This document shows, piece by piece, positions 24,821 to 34,535 of a stretch of 64,000 bases of DNA. Location: contig OZ244871.1 of assembly GCA_965221105.1 (NCBI GenBank), forward strand, positions 682,001 to 746,000, written 5' to 3'. Within the stretch, counting starts at the first letter, position 1, and each line of letters begins with the position of its first letter. The translations under genes were made by a program, and so were the position numbers. The notes beneath the pieces were generated by a model, which was not told the DNA's origin, searched no databases, and saw only the letters and a program-made list of their open reading frames with translations. The stretch is from GM7GCV1 sp965221105 (GTDB taxonomy: Bacteria > Pseudomonadota > Gammaproteobacteria > Pseudomonadales > GM7GCV1).

Positions 24821-26749
24821 CTAGCACAATGCTTTAGCCTGTATTGCGGCATCAGCTCTCGCACATGAAATCCATAGTTCCGGAGTTAAATCCAGTAACG
24901 TCGTCAAATAGGAACAAAAACCATCAGCCACTTTTCCGTCCATGTCAGAAAAGGCTAGTTCTGTGAGCCATTGGCCTGCGAATTCTCTCCAATCAACGAG
25001 ATTCTGGCGAGAAGCGGAAGCAACGAGGCAGATGCTCATAGCCTCTATGACAGTAAATTGATATAGGGGATCGTGAAGATAACGTCGCACCAGAATACGC
25101 AGCTCATCAGCCAGCGCCGAACTGCGAGAGACGGCTGCAACAGTGGCCAAGCCGTAAAGGATACCGACCAACTGGGATTCGTCTTTCAGATTGGCAAGCG
25201 TGTAATTCCCTGATCGAAGCGCCTTGGCCGCTAACTCCGCGTGACTGGACGTGATTTTGAAAATCATCGCAGAATTTATGAGTGCCATGTAGGAGGAGAC
25301 ATTAACTTTATCCGCGTTTAGCTGTTCATCTATGGCGCGTGCCAGATCTTCGGGTAATTGATTGGGGCACTCTTCAGCCCCCTCGAGCGGTCCCGGATAT
25401 TCTGGACCTAATAAAGAGGACAGCTTGGCGAGACTGTGTTTGCCGTCACCCAAAACAGTTTCACGTAACTCCCCTACTCCCAAAATCTCGGAATAATTTT
25501 GTCCGGCGATCATTAAACGACCGAAGAAATATTCTTTTAGCAGGGACTCATCAGTAAGATCAGGGATCCAGCGCGGCTCAATACGCAAATCCGCAAGAGA
25601 CTGCAGATAGTAGTACTCAAAACGAGCGCCGAACGCCCATTCATAAAAACTTTTGTATTCAATGCCAGACTGAACAATCTCGCGGTGAATCAAAGCGGCG
25701 TGCGCCAGAGATGCCAGTCTCCTGTAAAAGGGCGGAGTGTCGGACATCAGGCGAATTCTCGATAACTCGCCGTCAACGAGCATAAACAATGAAGAGAAAA
25801 TCCTGAAATCGCTCTGATCGCTTTCAAGATCATCGTCGCGAATACGAAGCACCAGGCGCAGCAGAAACGGCTCAATCTCGGGCCTCAGCGAACGTATACG
25901 CAATCCGACCTCGAAGGCACCCAGCCGGGAAAGCATGTCTCCATGCGCTTCCACACATTCAAATGCCTTGACAAGAGTCTCGTTGTCCAAATGATCTGTG
26001 CAGATTTCAGCGGTCAAGGCGGAATGCGACGAAAGAAACAAACTACAGAGGAATCCTTCATAGGGCCGCGACCGGGACAGGTTGTGCAAAAGGGCCCGTC
26101 CCGGACCGGCAGCATAATCCTTGACAGAAGCGCATCCGTCATAGGCACCAATCAGTCTGTCGTAGTAATCGCGCGATCCTGGAACGAGAGACGATATGGA
26201 ACTCTGGCCCGCATCGATCCCACTGCGGATTGTCAGTGCCAGATGTCCGGGCGTGTTGCGAATGTCATTGTGGAACATACCCAACTCGTCATCTTCAAGT
26301 GCGCGTTCTGTAAGTATCTCGTTCCATCGTTCTTTCGCGTCAATTGGGAGATTCACGGCAACAACAGCCCGCTCCAGGGATCGGAGGCGCGTGCCGGCAT
26401 CATCGGAAAGTACCGCAAAATCAGGCAGCATCATACGTTCGTCATCCGCGCTCAGAACAAGAACCGGAAGCACACCCTCATCAGCCTCATTTCCGAGCTG
26501 CCATGTACGGCCCGCCTTGTCAACTATTTCAGTGTTCCCAGACCCTGCCAGAACAGAGCGCACAGCGTCGAAGAGCACAGTACGCTGGATATCGACTCCA
26601 GGTGTTCCCAATGTGGTTACGGCTTCCTTTTTCAAGCCGAATTCTTCATGAATCGAGCCATCATCGAGCAATGTCTGGCGTACGAGCGGTGGAACATATT
26701 CCAATGCGGCCTGCGCAAGCATCGCTCTCATAGAAGAAGAGTTTGTCAT
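24821..26749 (-). CDS. Unknown 642-residue partner of the double-PIN/TPR protein
   Basis: A soluble protein without recognised domains. The first 130 residues look globular with strands (PVLVLSADDERMMLPDFAVLS); the rest is almost all helix, with repeated Leu/Ala-rich pairs that suggest an alpha-solenoid. There are no membrane segments and no clear catalytic motif. The ATG overlaps the TGA of the upstream gene (ATGA), so the two are translated together and their products probably work together. It ends in AKALC, followed by the A/T-rich gap. A role as sensor, adaptor or inhibitor of the PIN protein is inference. Confidence 0.75.
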   Translation of the reverse strand: MTNSSSMRAMLAQAALEYVPPLVRQTLLDDGSIHEEFGLKKEAVTTLGTPGVDIQRTVLFDAVRSVLAGSGNTEIVDKAGRTWQLGNEADEGVLPVLVLSADDERMMLPDFAVLSDDAGTRLRSLERAVVAVNLPIDAKERWNEILTERALEDDELGMFHNDIRNTPGHLALTIRSGIDAGQSSISSLVPGSRDYYDRLIGAYDGCASVKDYAAGPGRALLHNLSRSRPYEGFLCSLFLSSHSALTAEICTDHLDNETLVKAFECVEAHGDMLSRLGAFEVGLRIRSLRPEIEPFLLRLVLRIRDDDLESDQSDFRIFSSLFMLVDGELSRIRLMSDTPPFYRRLASLAHAALIHREIVQSGIEYKSFYEWAFGARFEYYYLQSLADLRIEPRWIPDLTDESLLKEYFFGRLMIAGQNYSEILGVGELRETVLGDGKHSLAKLSSLLGPEYPGPLEGAEECPNQLPEDLARAIDEQLNADKVNVSSYMALINSAMIFKITSSHAELAAKALRSGNYTLANLKDESQLVGILYGLATVAAVSRSSALADELRILVRRYLHDPLYQFTVIEAMSICLVASASRQNLVDWREFAGQWLTELAFSDMDGKVADGFCSYLTTLLDLTPELWISCARADAAIQAKALC

Positions 26750-29700
26750 GGATCAACTTCCTGGGAGATGTCGGTTTCGGCGATTCTTCGCACCTCATTT
26801 CTAAACCAATTGACCAACCAAGCGTACAGGTCGGGGAACTGTTCCTGTACCGGGGTCAGAATTCTGTCTTCAACCCATCTCCAGTATGCATCAACAGTTG
26901 AAGAGCTGACTTCCGACGGCGGCGTTAGGAGGGGCAGAATGAATCCACCGCGGCCTGTGCGAACGACATCGTCCGCGTTCTCCGGAATAAGACGGTGTGC
27001 CCATCCCCGAATGTCGACTTGATCCAACAGCCAGTCGGATCGCGCAATCATTTCGTCCGGATTTGCACTGTCCTGCCATAAGCCTTTCAAAACCCTGACA
27101 AAGGCCTTCAACGTCGAATCCAGCCATGGTGTTTCATCGGGAAGTTGCAGCCAGTCAGTCATTCTTACTCGCAGGAGTGATTCTCGAATTGCTTTCAGTT
27201 CCGCTGATTCTTCAACTTTGCCCTCAGCAACAGCTGAAGCATTTATGCATTGTGCAAGTTCATCTTCATGGACAGGAACGAAGAAGTAGCCCGCACGCCT
27301 GAGCCTGGTTCGATACTCCAACAGATCTTCAGAAGGGATGATGGAAGCCACTGCCAGGGAGTCGAGAAGATCCAGGGTAGAGAGAATCGGTGCCTCGGTG
27401 CCGCCAAATTCAATATGTCCACGCTGGTTCATAAACCTGTCATCAACAATTGCGGCATTACAATCCGGGGCCAAGGCTATAATGCTCACCGTTGGGTGTT
27501 CAGATATTGAATCATCGTCCGTGTCCAACCTGTGCCGGCCACCAACTTTGATCTGACCGGATTCGATTCGAGCATTCAAAGCCGCTCTTATGCGTTCGAT
27601 GATGTTTTTCACTTCGTCTGAAGTGCAGTTATAGGCAATTAGCGCATCAGTTTCCGAAACCTTCCTCGGAGAGCACACGGCTCTCAGACCGGCATCCTTG
27701 AGCTTCCTCAGCAACCCGAGATGCAGCAAATGGTCGGTAGACAGGGCATCAAGATACAGCACAGCACTATCCGCGATTTCAGGTTGATCGGGCCAGGGTC
27801 GTTCCGTCAGTTGCAGATAAGCACATGCCCGCTTTTCTTCATCGGCTGTAATCTGTCCTTTCTGCGTGAGTTTTTCAATGACAGCAAGACAACTCACCAA
27901 CACGGGAGCATGGGCAGAAAGATCAGCTTCTTCTTCCAACAAACTGGAAAGACGAAGTACCGGCGCAGAACGTACAACGACATGTTGGGCATCTTCGCCT
28001 TCTCGTACCATCTCGGCTTCGGCAATAAGTGCCGCTAGTTCGTCACCAACCTGGATTGAGAGCTCCCTATCTGCGACTGTGCCTGGAGAGAACCGGTGAA
28101 GTGCACCGGTGGCCAGCATATCACGCACCTGATGTGCATCAGCTATACGACTGGGTTGATGAAAGTTAGCCTTTTGTCGTTCTAGAAAAAGCCAGCTTAA
28201 AGTTGAATGCGGGATAAGCACTGCGCCAATCGCGTCAAGTGCGGCATCAAGGATATCCAGGAAACCCAAGGTAAGCAGCGCGCTCGCGTCTAGGGCAACT
28301 GTTTTCTCGCTGACATCAACTTGCTGTGGTAAACGATTGCCACTATATGCAGGAATAGCGCGTCTTCTCCTCGGATCAGTCATGGAGAGATTGAATAAGG
28401 CAGGAAAAGTCGCCAGGTCGATAAGTGTGCGGTTGAGAGATTGAGCAGCCACAAATATCGGAATTTTTCCCTGCTCCAGCAATTGCCATGTTTCCGATTC
28501 ACGGCAACCCCACTCCGGCTTCCTGTCGAGAATATCCTGAAAGTCTATTTTCTGAAGTGGTCCATCGTCATCAGACAATTCTGCTGCCCGCTCCAACCAC
28601 CGAAAAGTCTTTGGATCAGCTTCCCAGCCAGCTTTGGTTGCCGTGAAATAAGCCGCAGCCAGTATGTCTGCATCGTCTTCAGCATTAGATGCAGCTTCAA
28701 AGGCGAGATCTTTCGCTTGTGGTGACCCAATGTGGAGTGCAAGTTGTGCAGTTGCCATGAGATCGTACGCGGTCCGATCCTGTCTATTCCGGTATTCATT
28801 TACGATATAAGCCAATAGGGAATTCCAGTCTCCCAAGGCAATACCGAGATTGACCTGCAGCGCACGATAGTACGGGCTACTCGCTTGATCACTTAGTTCA
28901 GTGAGCTTTCGGCGCGCTTCAAGAAGTGCGCCTTCATTGTATAAAGCCCAGGCATAGGACATTTGTAGACGTTCAGATTGCTCAAGCAGATCTGAATTAG
29001 ACTGTAAAAATTCGACGAGGGCTTTTGACTGGTGCGTGTTGTTCAATGCATGCACAAGGCATTCGGCGTCCTTAAGTGAGCGCGTTTGGTCAAATAACCG
29101 GCTGCCGAAATTGCAAAGATCATCCCAGTGTTGACGTTGCTCCAGTTCCGAAACAAGATTGATCAGATCCCCCAAAGAACCTGTGGATTCGTATTGTGCT
29201 TTAAGAGATACAACCGGATCACTACCTTGAGCAACTGAAACAATTCGTCGCAGATAATTTTCCTCATCACCAGAGATTCCCTCCTCAACAAGGTGATCAA
29301 GTACCGCATTAGCGCTGTCGACCAGGCCAGCCCCAGAATAAAGCTCGACCTGCTTAATCTGCAGAAGCTTAGGGTCAAAGCGAGCAGCAAGCTGTTCTTG
29401 GTGACGAACTATATAGTTGGCAGCGTCATCTGCAGTAGGTTTTGTAAAAGCAATAGCGAACCGGGCAACTGCAGCCTCTGGAGTTATGCCACCATTTATC
29501 GCTATATTTCGATCAATTTCACGCTCAACTGCATCAGGATCCAACTCGATACCAAAGCGAAGAGCATGATTGACGTATCCCAGGGCAGCACTCAAATCAC
29601 GGAGTTTATCTTCAAGCCTGCTCTTACCATGCTGTTCCAGAGCTGGATCGCGTAATTCGAGCCAAAGTGCATACCCCTCATAGACACGCGAGCTACGATG

Positions 29701-30780
29701 GCAATTCAGGTGGTTAGCAGCCTCCGCGGCTAGAAGAAATTGGTCTCGTGCCGCACTGCGCCTCTCCATCGAATCAACTTCAGAAGCGAGTGGAAAAGTT
29801 TCTAATTCGAAAGGTATCTGCCGCAAAAGAACACTTCTGAATTCCAACGGAACAGTTGAAACCAGTATTGCCAAAGCGGACAAATAGTGCAGCACTGGAG
29901 TGTGTTCAAAATCTGTTTCAGTCAGATCATCAACAGACTGTACAGCATCATCCCAGAGTCCCCGCTGAAGCTGGTGGGAGAGGAGGAAACTCTTTCCTTC
30001 GGGATCCAGGCTTTCGACCGTATAACCCGTATCTGTCATCCACTGAAGGGCACCTTCCGCGCCGTCATGATGCGCAACTATGAGCAAACCGGCGGAACGC
30101 GACTTGGCCGAATCAATACCGGCCAGGATTTGAAGAGCTGAAGACTTGTCTCCCTGTTGAGAAAACACAAAAGCATCAGCAATGCAGGTCTCGGTATTTT
30201 CCCCAAGGCTCTTGGCGAGCTTCAAAAACTCTTCAGCCTTATCAATATGATTCGAGAGCAAGAGCTGTCGGGCGCACCACGCCAGTCCATAACCTCTAAC
30301 TTGATCTGAACCAACCGACAGGTTGCCCCCGAAAATCCGTTCACCAAGTCTCAAGGATTCACTGATGTGGTCAAACTCAGCGAAGAACCGTGTTTTGCGA
30401 ATTAGTTCAACCAGCTCCTGAATTTTCTCATCAGCGAGTTCTGTTGAAACAATTCCTTCTGGGACAGTGTTGGCGTCTCCCTGCGGAATAATGTTTGCAA
30501 TAGTGTCGCTTTTGCGGAGAAAATCTGGCTGTCCTTCTTCCGCATCATTTGTCTTGGTTTGCGTATCAATGTTGATAATGATGTCTCTACCAGACTGGAC
30601 AATAGTTGACCCTTCTCCTGCCTGGATCGTTTGAGTCGATTCTGCCTGTCTATTCTTACCCGGGTTAAAAAATATTCGGAGGATTTGGCAGATTCCCGCG
30701 ATAATGAATACCCCGGCACCCGAGAACAACCACTCTTTGTTATTTGTTAAGAAGGTCGTGATTACATCCAATTTGGCCAT
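26746..30780 (-). CDS. Large membrane-anchored TPR protein with two PIN-like domains
   Basis: A 1344-residue protein. Residues 15-38 (EWLFSGAGVFIIAGICQILRIFF) form one transmembrane anchor, followed by a beta-helix-like IQAGEGSTIVQSGRDIIINI. About 100-800 is helical with many TPR-like pairs. Near 825 a PIN-like fold begins (KTVALDASALLTLGFLDIL, IPHSTLSWLF); near 1005 a second begins (SAVLYLDALSTDHLLHLGLL, SPRKVSETDAL) and has AAIVDDRFMNQRG near 1113. Both have the first Asp and later acidic residues of PIN nucleases. PIN domains cut RNA, so a two-nuclease effector held by a TPR scaffold at the membrane is a reasonable reading. It is followed by the 642-residue partner (ATGA overlap). No known defence system with this layout is recognised by me. 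Confidence 0.75.
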   Translation of the reverse strand: MAKLDVITTFLTNNKEWLFSGAGVFIIAGICQILRIFFNPGKNRQAESTQTIQAGEGSTIVQSGRDIIINIDTQTKTNDAEEGQPDFLRKSDTIANIIPQGDANTVPEGIVSTELADEKIQELVELIRKTRFFAEFDHISESLRLGERIFGGNLSVGSDQVRGYGLAWCARQLLLSNHIDKAEEFLKLAKSLGENTETCIADAFVFSQQGDKSSALQILAGIDSAKSRSAGLLIVAHHDGAEGALQWMTDTGYTVESLDPEGKSFLLSHQLQRGLWDDAVQSVDDLTETDFEHTPVLHYLSALAILVSTVPLEFRSVLLRQIPFELETFPLASEVDSMERRSAARDQFLLAAEAANHLNCHRSSRVYEGYALWLELRDPALEQHGKSRLEDKLRDLSAALGYVNHALRFGIELDPDAVEREIDRNIAINGGITPEAAVARFAIAFTKPTADDAANYIVRHQEQLAARFDPKLLQIKQVELYSGAGLVDSANAVLDHLVEEGISGDEENYLRRIVSVAQGSDPVVSLKAQYESTGSLGDLINLVSELEQRQHWDDLCNFGSRLFDQTRSLKDAECLVHALNNTHQSKALVEFLQSNSDLLEQSERLQMSYAWALYNEGALLEARRKLTELSDQASSPYYRALQVNLGIALGDWNSLLAYIVNEYRNRQDRTAYDLMATAQLALHIGSPQAKDLAFEAASNAEDDADILAAAYFTATKAGWEADPKTFRWLERAAELSDDDGPLQKIDFQDILDRKPEWGCRESETWQLLEQGKIPIFVAAQSLNRTLIDLATFPALFNLSMTDPRRRRAIPAYSGNRLPQQVDVSEKTVALDASALLTLGFLDILDAALDAIGAVLIPHSTLSWLFLERQKANFHQPSRIADAHQVRDMLATGALHRFSPGTVADRELSIQVGDELAALIAEAEMVREGEDAQHVVVRSAPVLRLSSLLEEEADLSAHAPVLVSCLAVIEKLTQKGQITADEEKRACAYLQLTERPWPDQPEIADSAVLYLDALSTDHLLHLGLLRKLKDAGLRAVCSPRKVSETDALIAYNCTSDEVKNIIERIRAALNARIESGQIKVGGRHRLDTDDDSISEHPTVSIIALAPDCNAAIVDDRFMNQRGHIEFGGTEAPILSTLDLLDSLAVASIIPSEDLLEYRTRLRRAGYFFVPVHEDELAQCINASAVAEGKVEESAELKAIRESLLRVRMTDWLQLPDETPWLDSTLKAFVRVLKGLWQDSANPDEMIARSDWLLDQVDIRGWAHRLIPENADDVVRTGRGGFILPLLTPPSEVSSSTVDAYWRWVEDRILTPVQEQFPDLYAWLVNWFRNEVRRIAETDISQEVDP

Positions 30781-31264
30781 CCCCCAAAAAGGAACTCACG
30801 CAGAATCCAAAGCTCTCTTCGGCTTTTCCTTTTGTTTCTGAATAGGCCTATCGACACTCTGAGGCCATCCTTTACCGAAATTGACGTACTTATCCCTTTG
30901 GAAATCTGTTGCCCTAATAACCTGCGCCTTCAGGCTCCAGGCTGATTTACTGATTCAGCGCCTATTTCACAGTTTGAATATCCGCGGTGGCAAATGATTT
31001 CGTCCAACTATTGTGCAGACTCAAAGACACATAACATGACCTTACGATTTTAACAGAGTGATTGCTGCCACGCAGCAGCAGAGCAACCCGGCTATGGTAG
31101 CATCAGCCACACTGCCGACAAACCCGAAGGGATGCACCTGCAGGCCTATTCAAAAGTCCACACTTAACAGCTCGAATACGCACTTGCGGCTGTTGAGCAG
31201 AGCAGAAACGAGTCCGACACCATGCGCCAGAACCTTAGCCGCCGACCTTGCTATATGCCATAAC
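30781..31264. other. No gene recognised; upstream region of the double-PIN operon
   Basis: About 480 bases with short frames only. The operon promoter (minus strand) should be near 30,800-31,000. A short minus-strand frame near 31,050-31,130 encodes a hydrophobic stretch (SVADATIAGLLCCC) without further support. Confidence 0.5.
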
Positions 31265-32958
31265 GTAACTACTCACCCCCTCAGTATTTTCTAATCCTAA
31301 AATGAGTCTGAAATCGGGGAGATGACTCCCCAGGATAGCGGTTAGGTTTGAGGAGCATTGAGTATACCTCATTGAGGTGCTTGACCTCTTGTTGAGAACC
31401 ATGGGGCCGGCACCCAGGTGCATGACGGCGTGTGGGTAAGGGGTGAATGAGTGTGGTCAGGAAGGGGGCAGGCGCAACCTGTCCCCGGGCTGTCCACACG
31501 CTCCGCAGGACATTCAGGCTTTATCCACACAGAGTCATCCACTGAACCCCTGGCCTGCTGTGTTCAGGCCTGCTTGAAGATTGCTGTGAACAGGGTGTGG
31601 CGGGCTGTCTGCAGGGCCTCTGCCGCCTGGGTGTCGGTGACGGCCTGTGCATGCTCGTGCAGGGCCTCAAGGCTTTGTCCGTCTGTGAGATGCGTGTCGA
31701 TCTCCTCGATCGCGCAGAGCTGTTCGAAGGGCGTCATCAGGCGCTCAGAGGGGTCTCGCTTTGTCTGCTTCCCCTGTGCGTCAGTGATGGTGAGGGGGAA
31801 CAAGCAGGGGCGATGGACATTCACAGACCGGTACATGGGCTCGAGCAGGGCATCGTTGATCTGCGAGGCCCAGTGCTGGGGGATATGCTGAGAGCCACAG
31901 AGTGTGCGGACCACCGAGCCATGTGTACTCTCGACCAGCGCATTGTCGTGACTGTGCCGGGTCCGGCTTTTGGTGAACTCCACCAGCAGTGTGTCCAGCA
32001 ATTTCGCAACCGTCTTGTTGATACACTCCGAGCCGGTGTCGGAGTGGAACCCCCTGATCCTGAAGGGAAGTCGGGCCATGGCGAGTTCCAGTGCCGGTGT
32101 GACAGAGGCCTCACTGATGCGCTCGACGGACACGCAGATTTCGAACTGGGTGACCTCATCGACCAGGGTGATGTGAGAGACCCCCGTGCGCGTGTCCTGA
32201 TCGCCCTGGTGCACCCTATCCACTCGCAGATACCCGGGGATGCCCTGCGGGTTGGGCGTGCGGCGTTCGCCAATGGGTGCGGGTTTCGAGTGCGTTTTGG
32301 TGAACTGGCGGCGCTGGCGCTGGTCAGTGGTGGATGTGCGCAGAGTGTCGATATGGCTCACTGAGATCGCGGCCAGGCGCTCACAACGGTCATCCCCCTG
32401 TGCCAGGGCACGTTCGCACTCCTTCTTGATGACAGCGCCGCAGGGCGTGTCGTGCAGCCTGTCCAGCTCGGCCAGCAGGAGGACATCCGCCTGGGTAGAG
32501 CGTCTGGAGAACCCCCGCGTGGTGCGCTGTCGGCGAGTGCACCGGCCGGGTGTCACGGACTGCCGGATCAGCCGGGTCAGTTGGTGTCGGGAGGAGCCGC
32601 TGACCTTCAGCAGGGAGCGGACCACGACGCCTCTGTCGCGTGTGCCCAGGCTGGTGTAGCGGAACTGCACCAGGGTTGTCTGGATCCAGCTGGAGCGTTC
32701 GTCCGTGGTGCCGGGGAGTTCGCAGGTGCAGGTTTCGGAGCCTTCCAGACATCGCTCCAGGTGGTCGATGGTGGTCAGGTCAGTCAGGGTCATGAGAGCG
32801 CTCAGAGTGCCGCTCTCATGGGGGCAATACCCGAAAGTTCAGACTCATTTCATGTTAGAAACAAGCCCTCCCTTCAGACTCATTTCATATTGGACAAGGC
32901 TCCCTCTTGACACCCTAGGAAAGGGGCTCTATGGTGTCAAGAAAGGGTGAGTAGTTAC
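31265..32958 (-). mobile_element. DDE insertion sequence with 14-bp inverted repeats
   Basis: GTAACTACTCACCC at 31265-31278 and its exact complement at 32945-32958 bound one transposase gene. Subterminal words AATGAGTCTGAA occur inside the left end and, inverted and repeated, inside the right end (near 32,840 and 32,875), as expected for transposase binding sites. No clear target duplication was seen. Confidence 0.85.
31564..32793 (-). CDS. DDE integrase-core transposase, IS481/IS3-like
   Basis: A 409-residue protein with an N-terminal helix-turn-helix region (SSRHQLTRLIRQS) and an rve-type catalytic core: Asp in LRVDRVHQGDQ, Asp in GFHSDTGSE and Glu in HDNALVESTHG, about 35 residues later. 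Positions and spacing fit the DDE triad. The C-terminal part (LEPMYRSVNVHRPCLF) is typical of IS481-like elements. It is the only gene of the element and has no frameshift, so it may be active. Confidence 0.85.
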   Translation of the reverse strand: MTLTDLTTIDHLERCLEGSETCTCELPGTTDERSSWIQTTLVQFRYTSLGTRDRGVVVRSLLKVSGSSRHQLTRLIRQSVTPGRCTRRQRTTRGFSRRSTQADVLLLAELDRLHDTPCGAVIKKECERALAQGDDRCERLAAISVSHIDTLRTSTTDQRQRRQFTKTHSKPAPIGERRTPNPQGIPGYLRVDRVHQGDQDTRTGVSHITLVDEVTQFEICVSVERISEASVTPALELAMARLPFRIRGFHSDTGSECINKTVAKLLDTLLVEFTKSRTRHSHDNALVESTHGSVVRTLCGSQHIPQHWASQINDALLEPMYRSVNVHRPCLFPLTITDAQGKQTKRDPSERLMTPFEQLCAIEEIDTHLTDGQSLEALHEHAQAVTDTQAAEALQTARHTLFTAIFKQA

Positions 32959-32999
32959 TTGCAAAGATTGTAAACACCTTTATTTATCAAGCTAAGCCA

Positions 33000-33231
33000 C
33001 TACCGAAAAAATCGAATTATTACCTGCCCTCGGGAGTGACGATAGAATGCTCTGCAGGGACCGCAAACCACCTCCCGATAGCGCTTACCCCCAAGCTCAT
33101 CCGGATACTTACCAGAAGAGGGATGTCGCTCAAGGCGCTCCACAGTTGAAAATACTCGCCGAACTAAACCCCGCGCTGCTGCAGGGTTCTCAAAGGGAAT
33201 TATATACGTGACAGCCACAGCTATAATTCCC
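33000..33231 (-). pseudogene. ParE-type toxin gene, N-terminal part lost
   Basis: The frame gives FENPAAARGLVRRVFSTVERLERHP, KYPDELGGKRYREVVCGPCRAFYRH and VIIRFFR, the C-terminal three quarters of a RelE/ParE toxin. The first 20 residues or so are replaced by sequence of the TnpB element's left end (33195-33231). The missing part and an antitoxin are not on the other side of the element, so this is a truncated relic. Confidence 0.75.
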
Positions 33232-33328
33232 ATTCTATACCTGTTGCACCAGTGCCCAGATGATATTAAGGTGCGTGAATAGCTGCTCGAAACAGCTCCC
33301 CCAAACGCTAGTTGGAGCGACCACACCG

Positions 33329-34474
33329 ATGCGGATTGTACGCACTCACAGTCAGACCGCACAGCTATCTCGCGCAACGCATCAGCGGCTGAACAGATTC
33401 CTGTATCTCTCTCGCCAACTGTACAACGCCGCCCTTGATGAGCGCATCAATGCGTATCGGAAGGCTGGTGAGTCAATCGGCCTGTACGATCAATATACGT
33501 CATTCACTCAGATACGCAGAGATGATGCTGAAATGAGCAGCTATGGTGTACAGCCGTTCCGATCTGTCCTGTACAGACTGGATAGATCATTCAAGCGATT
33601 CTTCAAGCAGGGTGGCTTTCCGAGATTTAAGGGCAGGAGCCGGGGTATTCGATCTTTTGAAACAAGCCAGTTTCGTCTATTCCATTCTGGCAACAGGCAG
33701 TGTGTACAGATCAAGGGCTGTGGCAGGTTCATTGTGAAGGCGGTGCCGGAGGGTGAGATCACGCTGGTTCGCGTTGTGACAACACCTGTCCGCATCATGG
33801 TTCAATGTGTCTGTGAGCAGGAGCGGGAGGTCGTGGCTGATCAGTCTCCCGTCGTCGGTATTGATGTTGGCGTGAAGGCACGGGCCACCCTCTCGACTGG
33901 TGAGTCAGTGCCGAAGGTGGTCATTGATAGGACCCGACAGAAGCGGCTTCAGCGAAAACTGAGTAAAGCCAAGAGGGGCAGTCACAACCGATATAAGAAA
34001 CGCCAATCGCTGGCCAGAGAGGCGTACAGGGTCGCAGAGAGACAGCGCACTGCCCTGCACAGAACGACTACTGACCTGGTGAGGCGACACAGACACTTCG
34101 CGGTTGAAGACCTGAAGATCAAGAACATGACTGCCCATGGCGGCAGTCACAAGAAGGGATTGAACCGATCACTCCGTGAGCAACAGTGGGGTGCTTTCAC
34201 ATATCAACTGACCTACACGGCTGAGAGTGCCGGTGGGTCGGTTGTGAAGGTGAATCCCAGGAACACATCGAAGACCTGTTCAGGCTGTGGTTCAGTCCAT
34301 GAATCACTGACCCTGAAGGACAGAGTCTTTGAGTGTGAACAGTGCGGCTTGAGTCTCGACAGGGACCTGAATGCCGCACGCAACATCAGGGAGCGTGGCT
34401 CGTCGGGCGGGAAAGTCCCCGATATGCGGCCTGATGGTGAATTGATCGGCGGGAGTACCCGCCGTGCCGCATAG
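33329..34474 (+). CDS. tnpB: TnpB RNA-guided nuclease
   Basis: A 381-residue protein. The RuvC-like core is complete: VVGIDVGVKARATLS (first Asp), FAVEDLKIKNM (Glu) and LDRDLNAARNI (last Asp). Between them is the zinc finger with two CxxC pairs (TCSGCGSVHE and CEQCG). The N-terminal helical part (RLNRFLYLSRQLYNAALDERINAYR) is typical. TnpB uses an RNA from the 3' end of its own element as guide and helps the element persist. The start Met was chosen because MRIVRTHSQTAQLSR begins like other family members. Confidence 0.92.
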   Translation: MRIVRTHSQTAQLSRATHQRLNRFLYLSRQLYNAALDERINAYRKAGESIGLYDQYTSFTQIRRDDAEMSSYGVQPFRSVLYRLDRSFKRFFKQGGFPRFKGRSRGIRSFETSQFRLFHSGNRQCVQIKGCGRFIVKAVPEGEITLVRVVTTPVRIMVQCVCEQEREVVADQSPVVGIDVGVKARATLSTGESVPKVVIDRTRQKRLQRKLSKAKRGSHNRYKKRQSLAREAYRVAERQRTALHRTTTDLVRRHRHFAVEDLKIKNMTAHGGSHKKGLNRSLREQQWGAFTYQLTYTAESAGGSVVKVNPRNTSKTCSGCGSVHESLTLKDRVFECEQCGLSLDRDLNAARNIRERGSSGGKVPDMRPDGELIGGSTRRAA

Positions 34475-34507
34475 AACAGTAACGTGGCTGTCGCGTATAT
34501 AATTCCC
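34380..34507 (+). ncRNA. Candidate omega/reRNA of the TnpB element
   Basis: TnpB guide RNAs overlap the 3' end of the gene and end at the element's right edge. Here CGGCGGG-AGTA-CCCGCCG (34447-34464) forms a strong hairpin in the last codons of tnpB, followed by 40 bases up to the right inverted repeat. Host sequence from 34508 would be the guide. Location and hairpin fit; no other evidence. Confidence 0.4.
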
Positions 34508-34535
34508 TGTGCCCAGTCTGTGCTATGCTGGACCG

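Larger units (their letters stand above)
33195..34507 (+). mobile_element. TnpB element with 24-bp inverted repeats
   Basis: GGGAATTATATACG at 33195 and its complement ending at 34507 are the start of a 24-bp inverted repeat with one mismatch (33195-33218, 34484-34507). The left end is itself a hairpin, because TATAATTCCC recurs at 33222-33231. There is no TnpA. Elements with TnpB alone usually lack long terminal inverted repeats, so this is unusual and may belong to another transposition route. Confidence 0.7.

Noticed and set aside
25943..27022. 359-residue frame on the plus strand
   Set aside because: Shadow of the 642-residue and double-PIN genes on the minus strand, which have an ATGA junction and coherent structure.
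31058..31294. Small gene upstream of the IS481-like element
   Set aside because: No ribosome site and no recognisable product, and the frame runs into the inverted repeat of the element.
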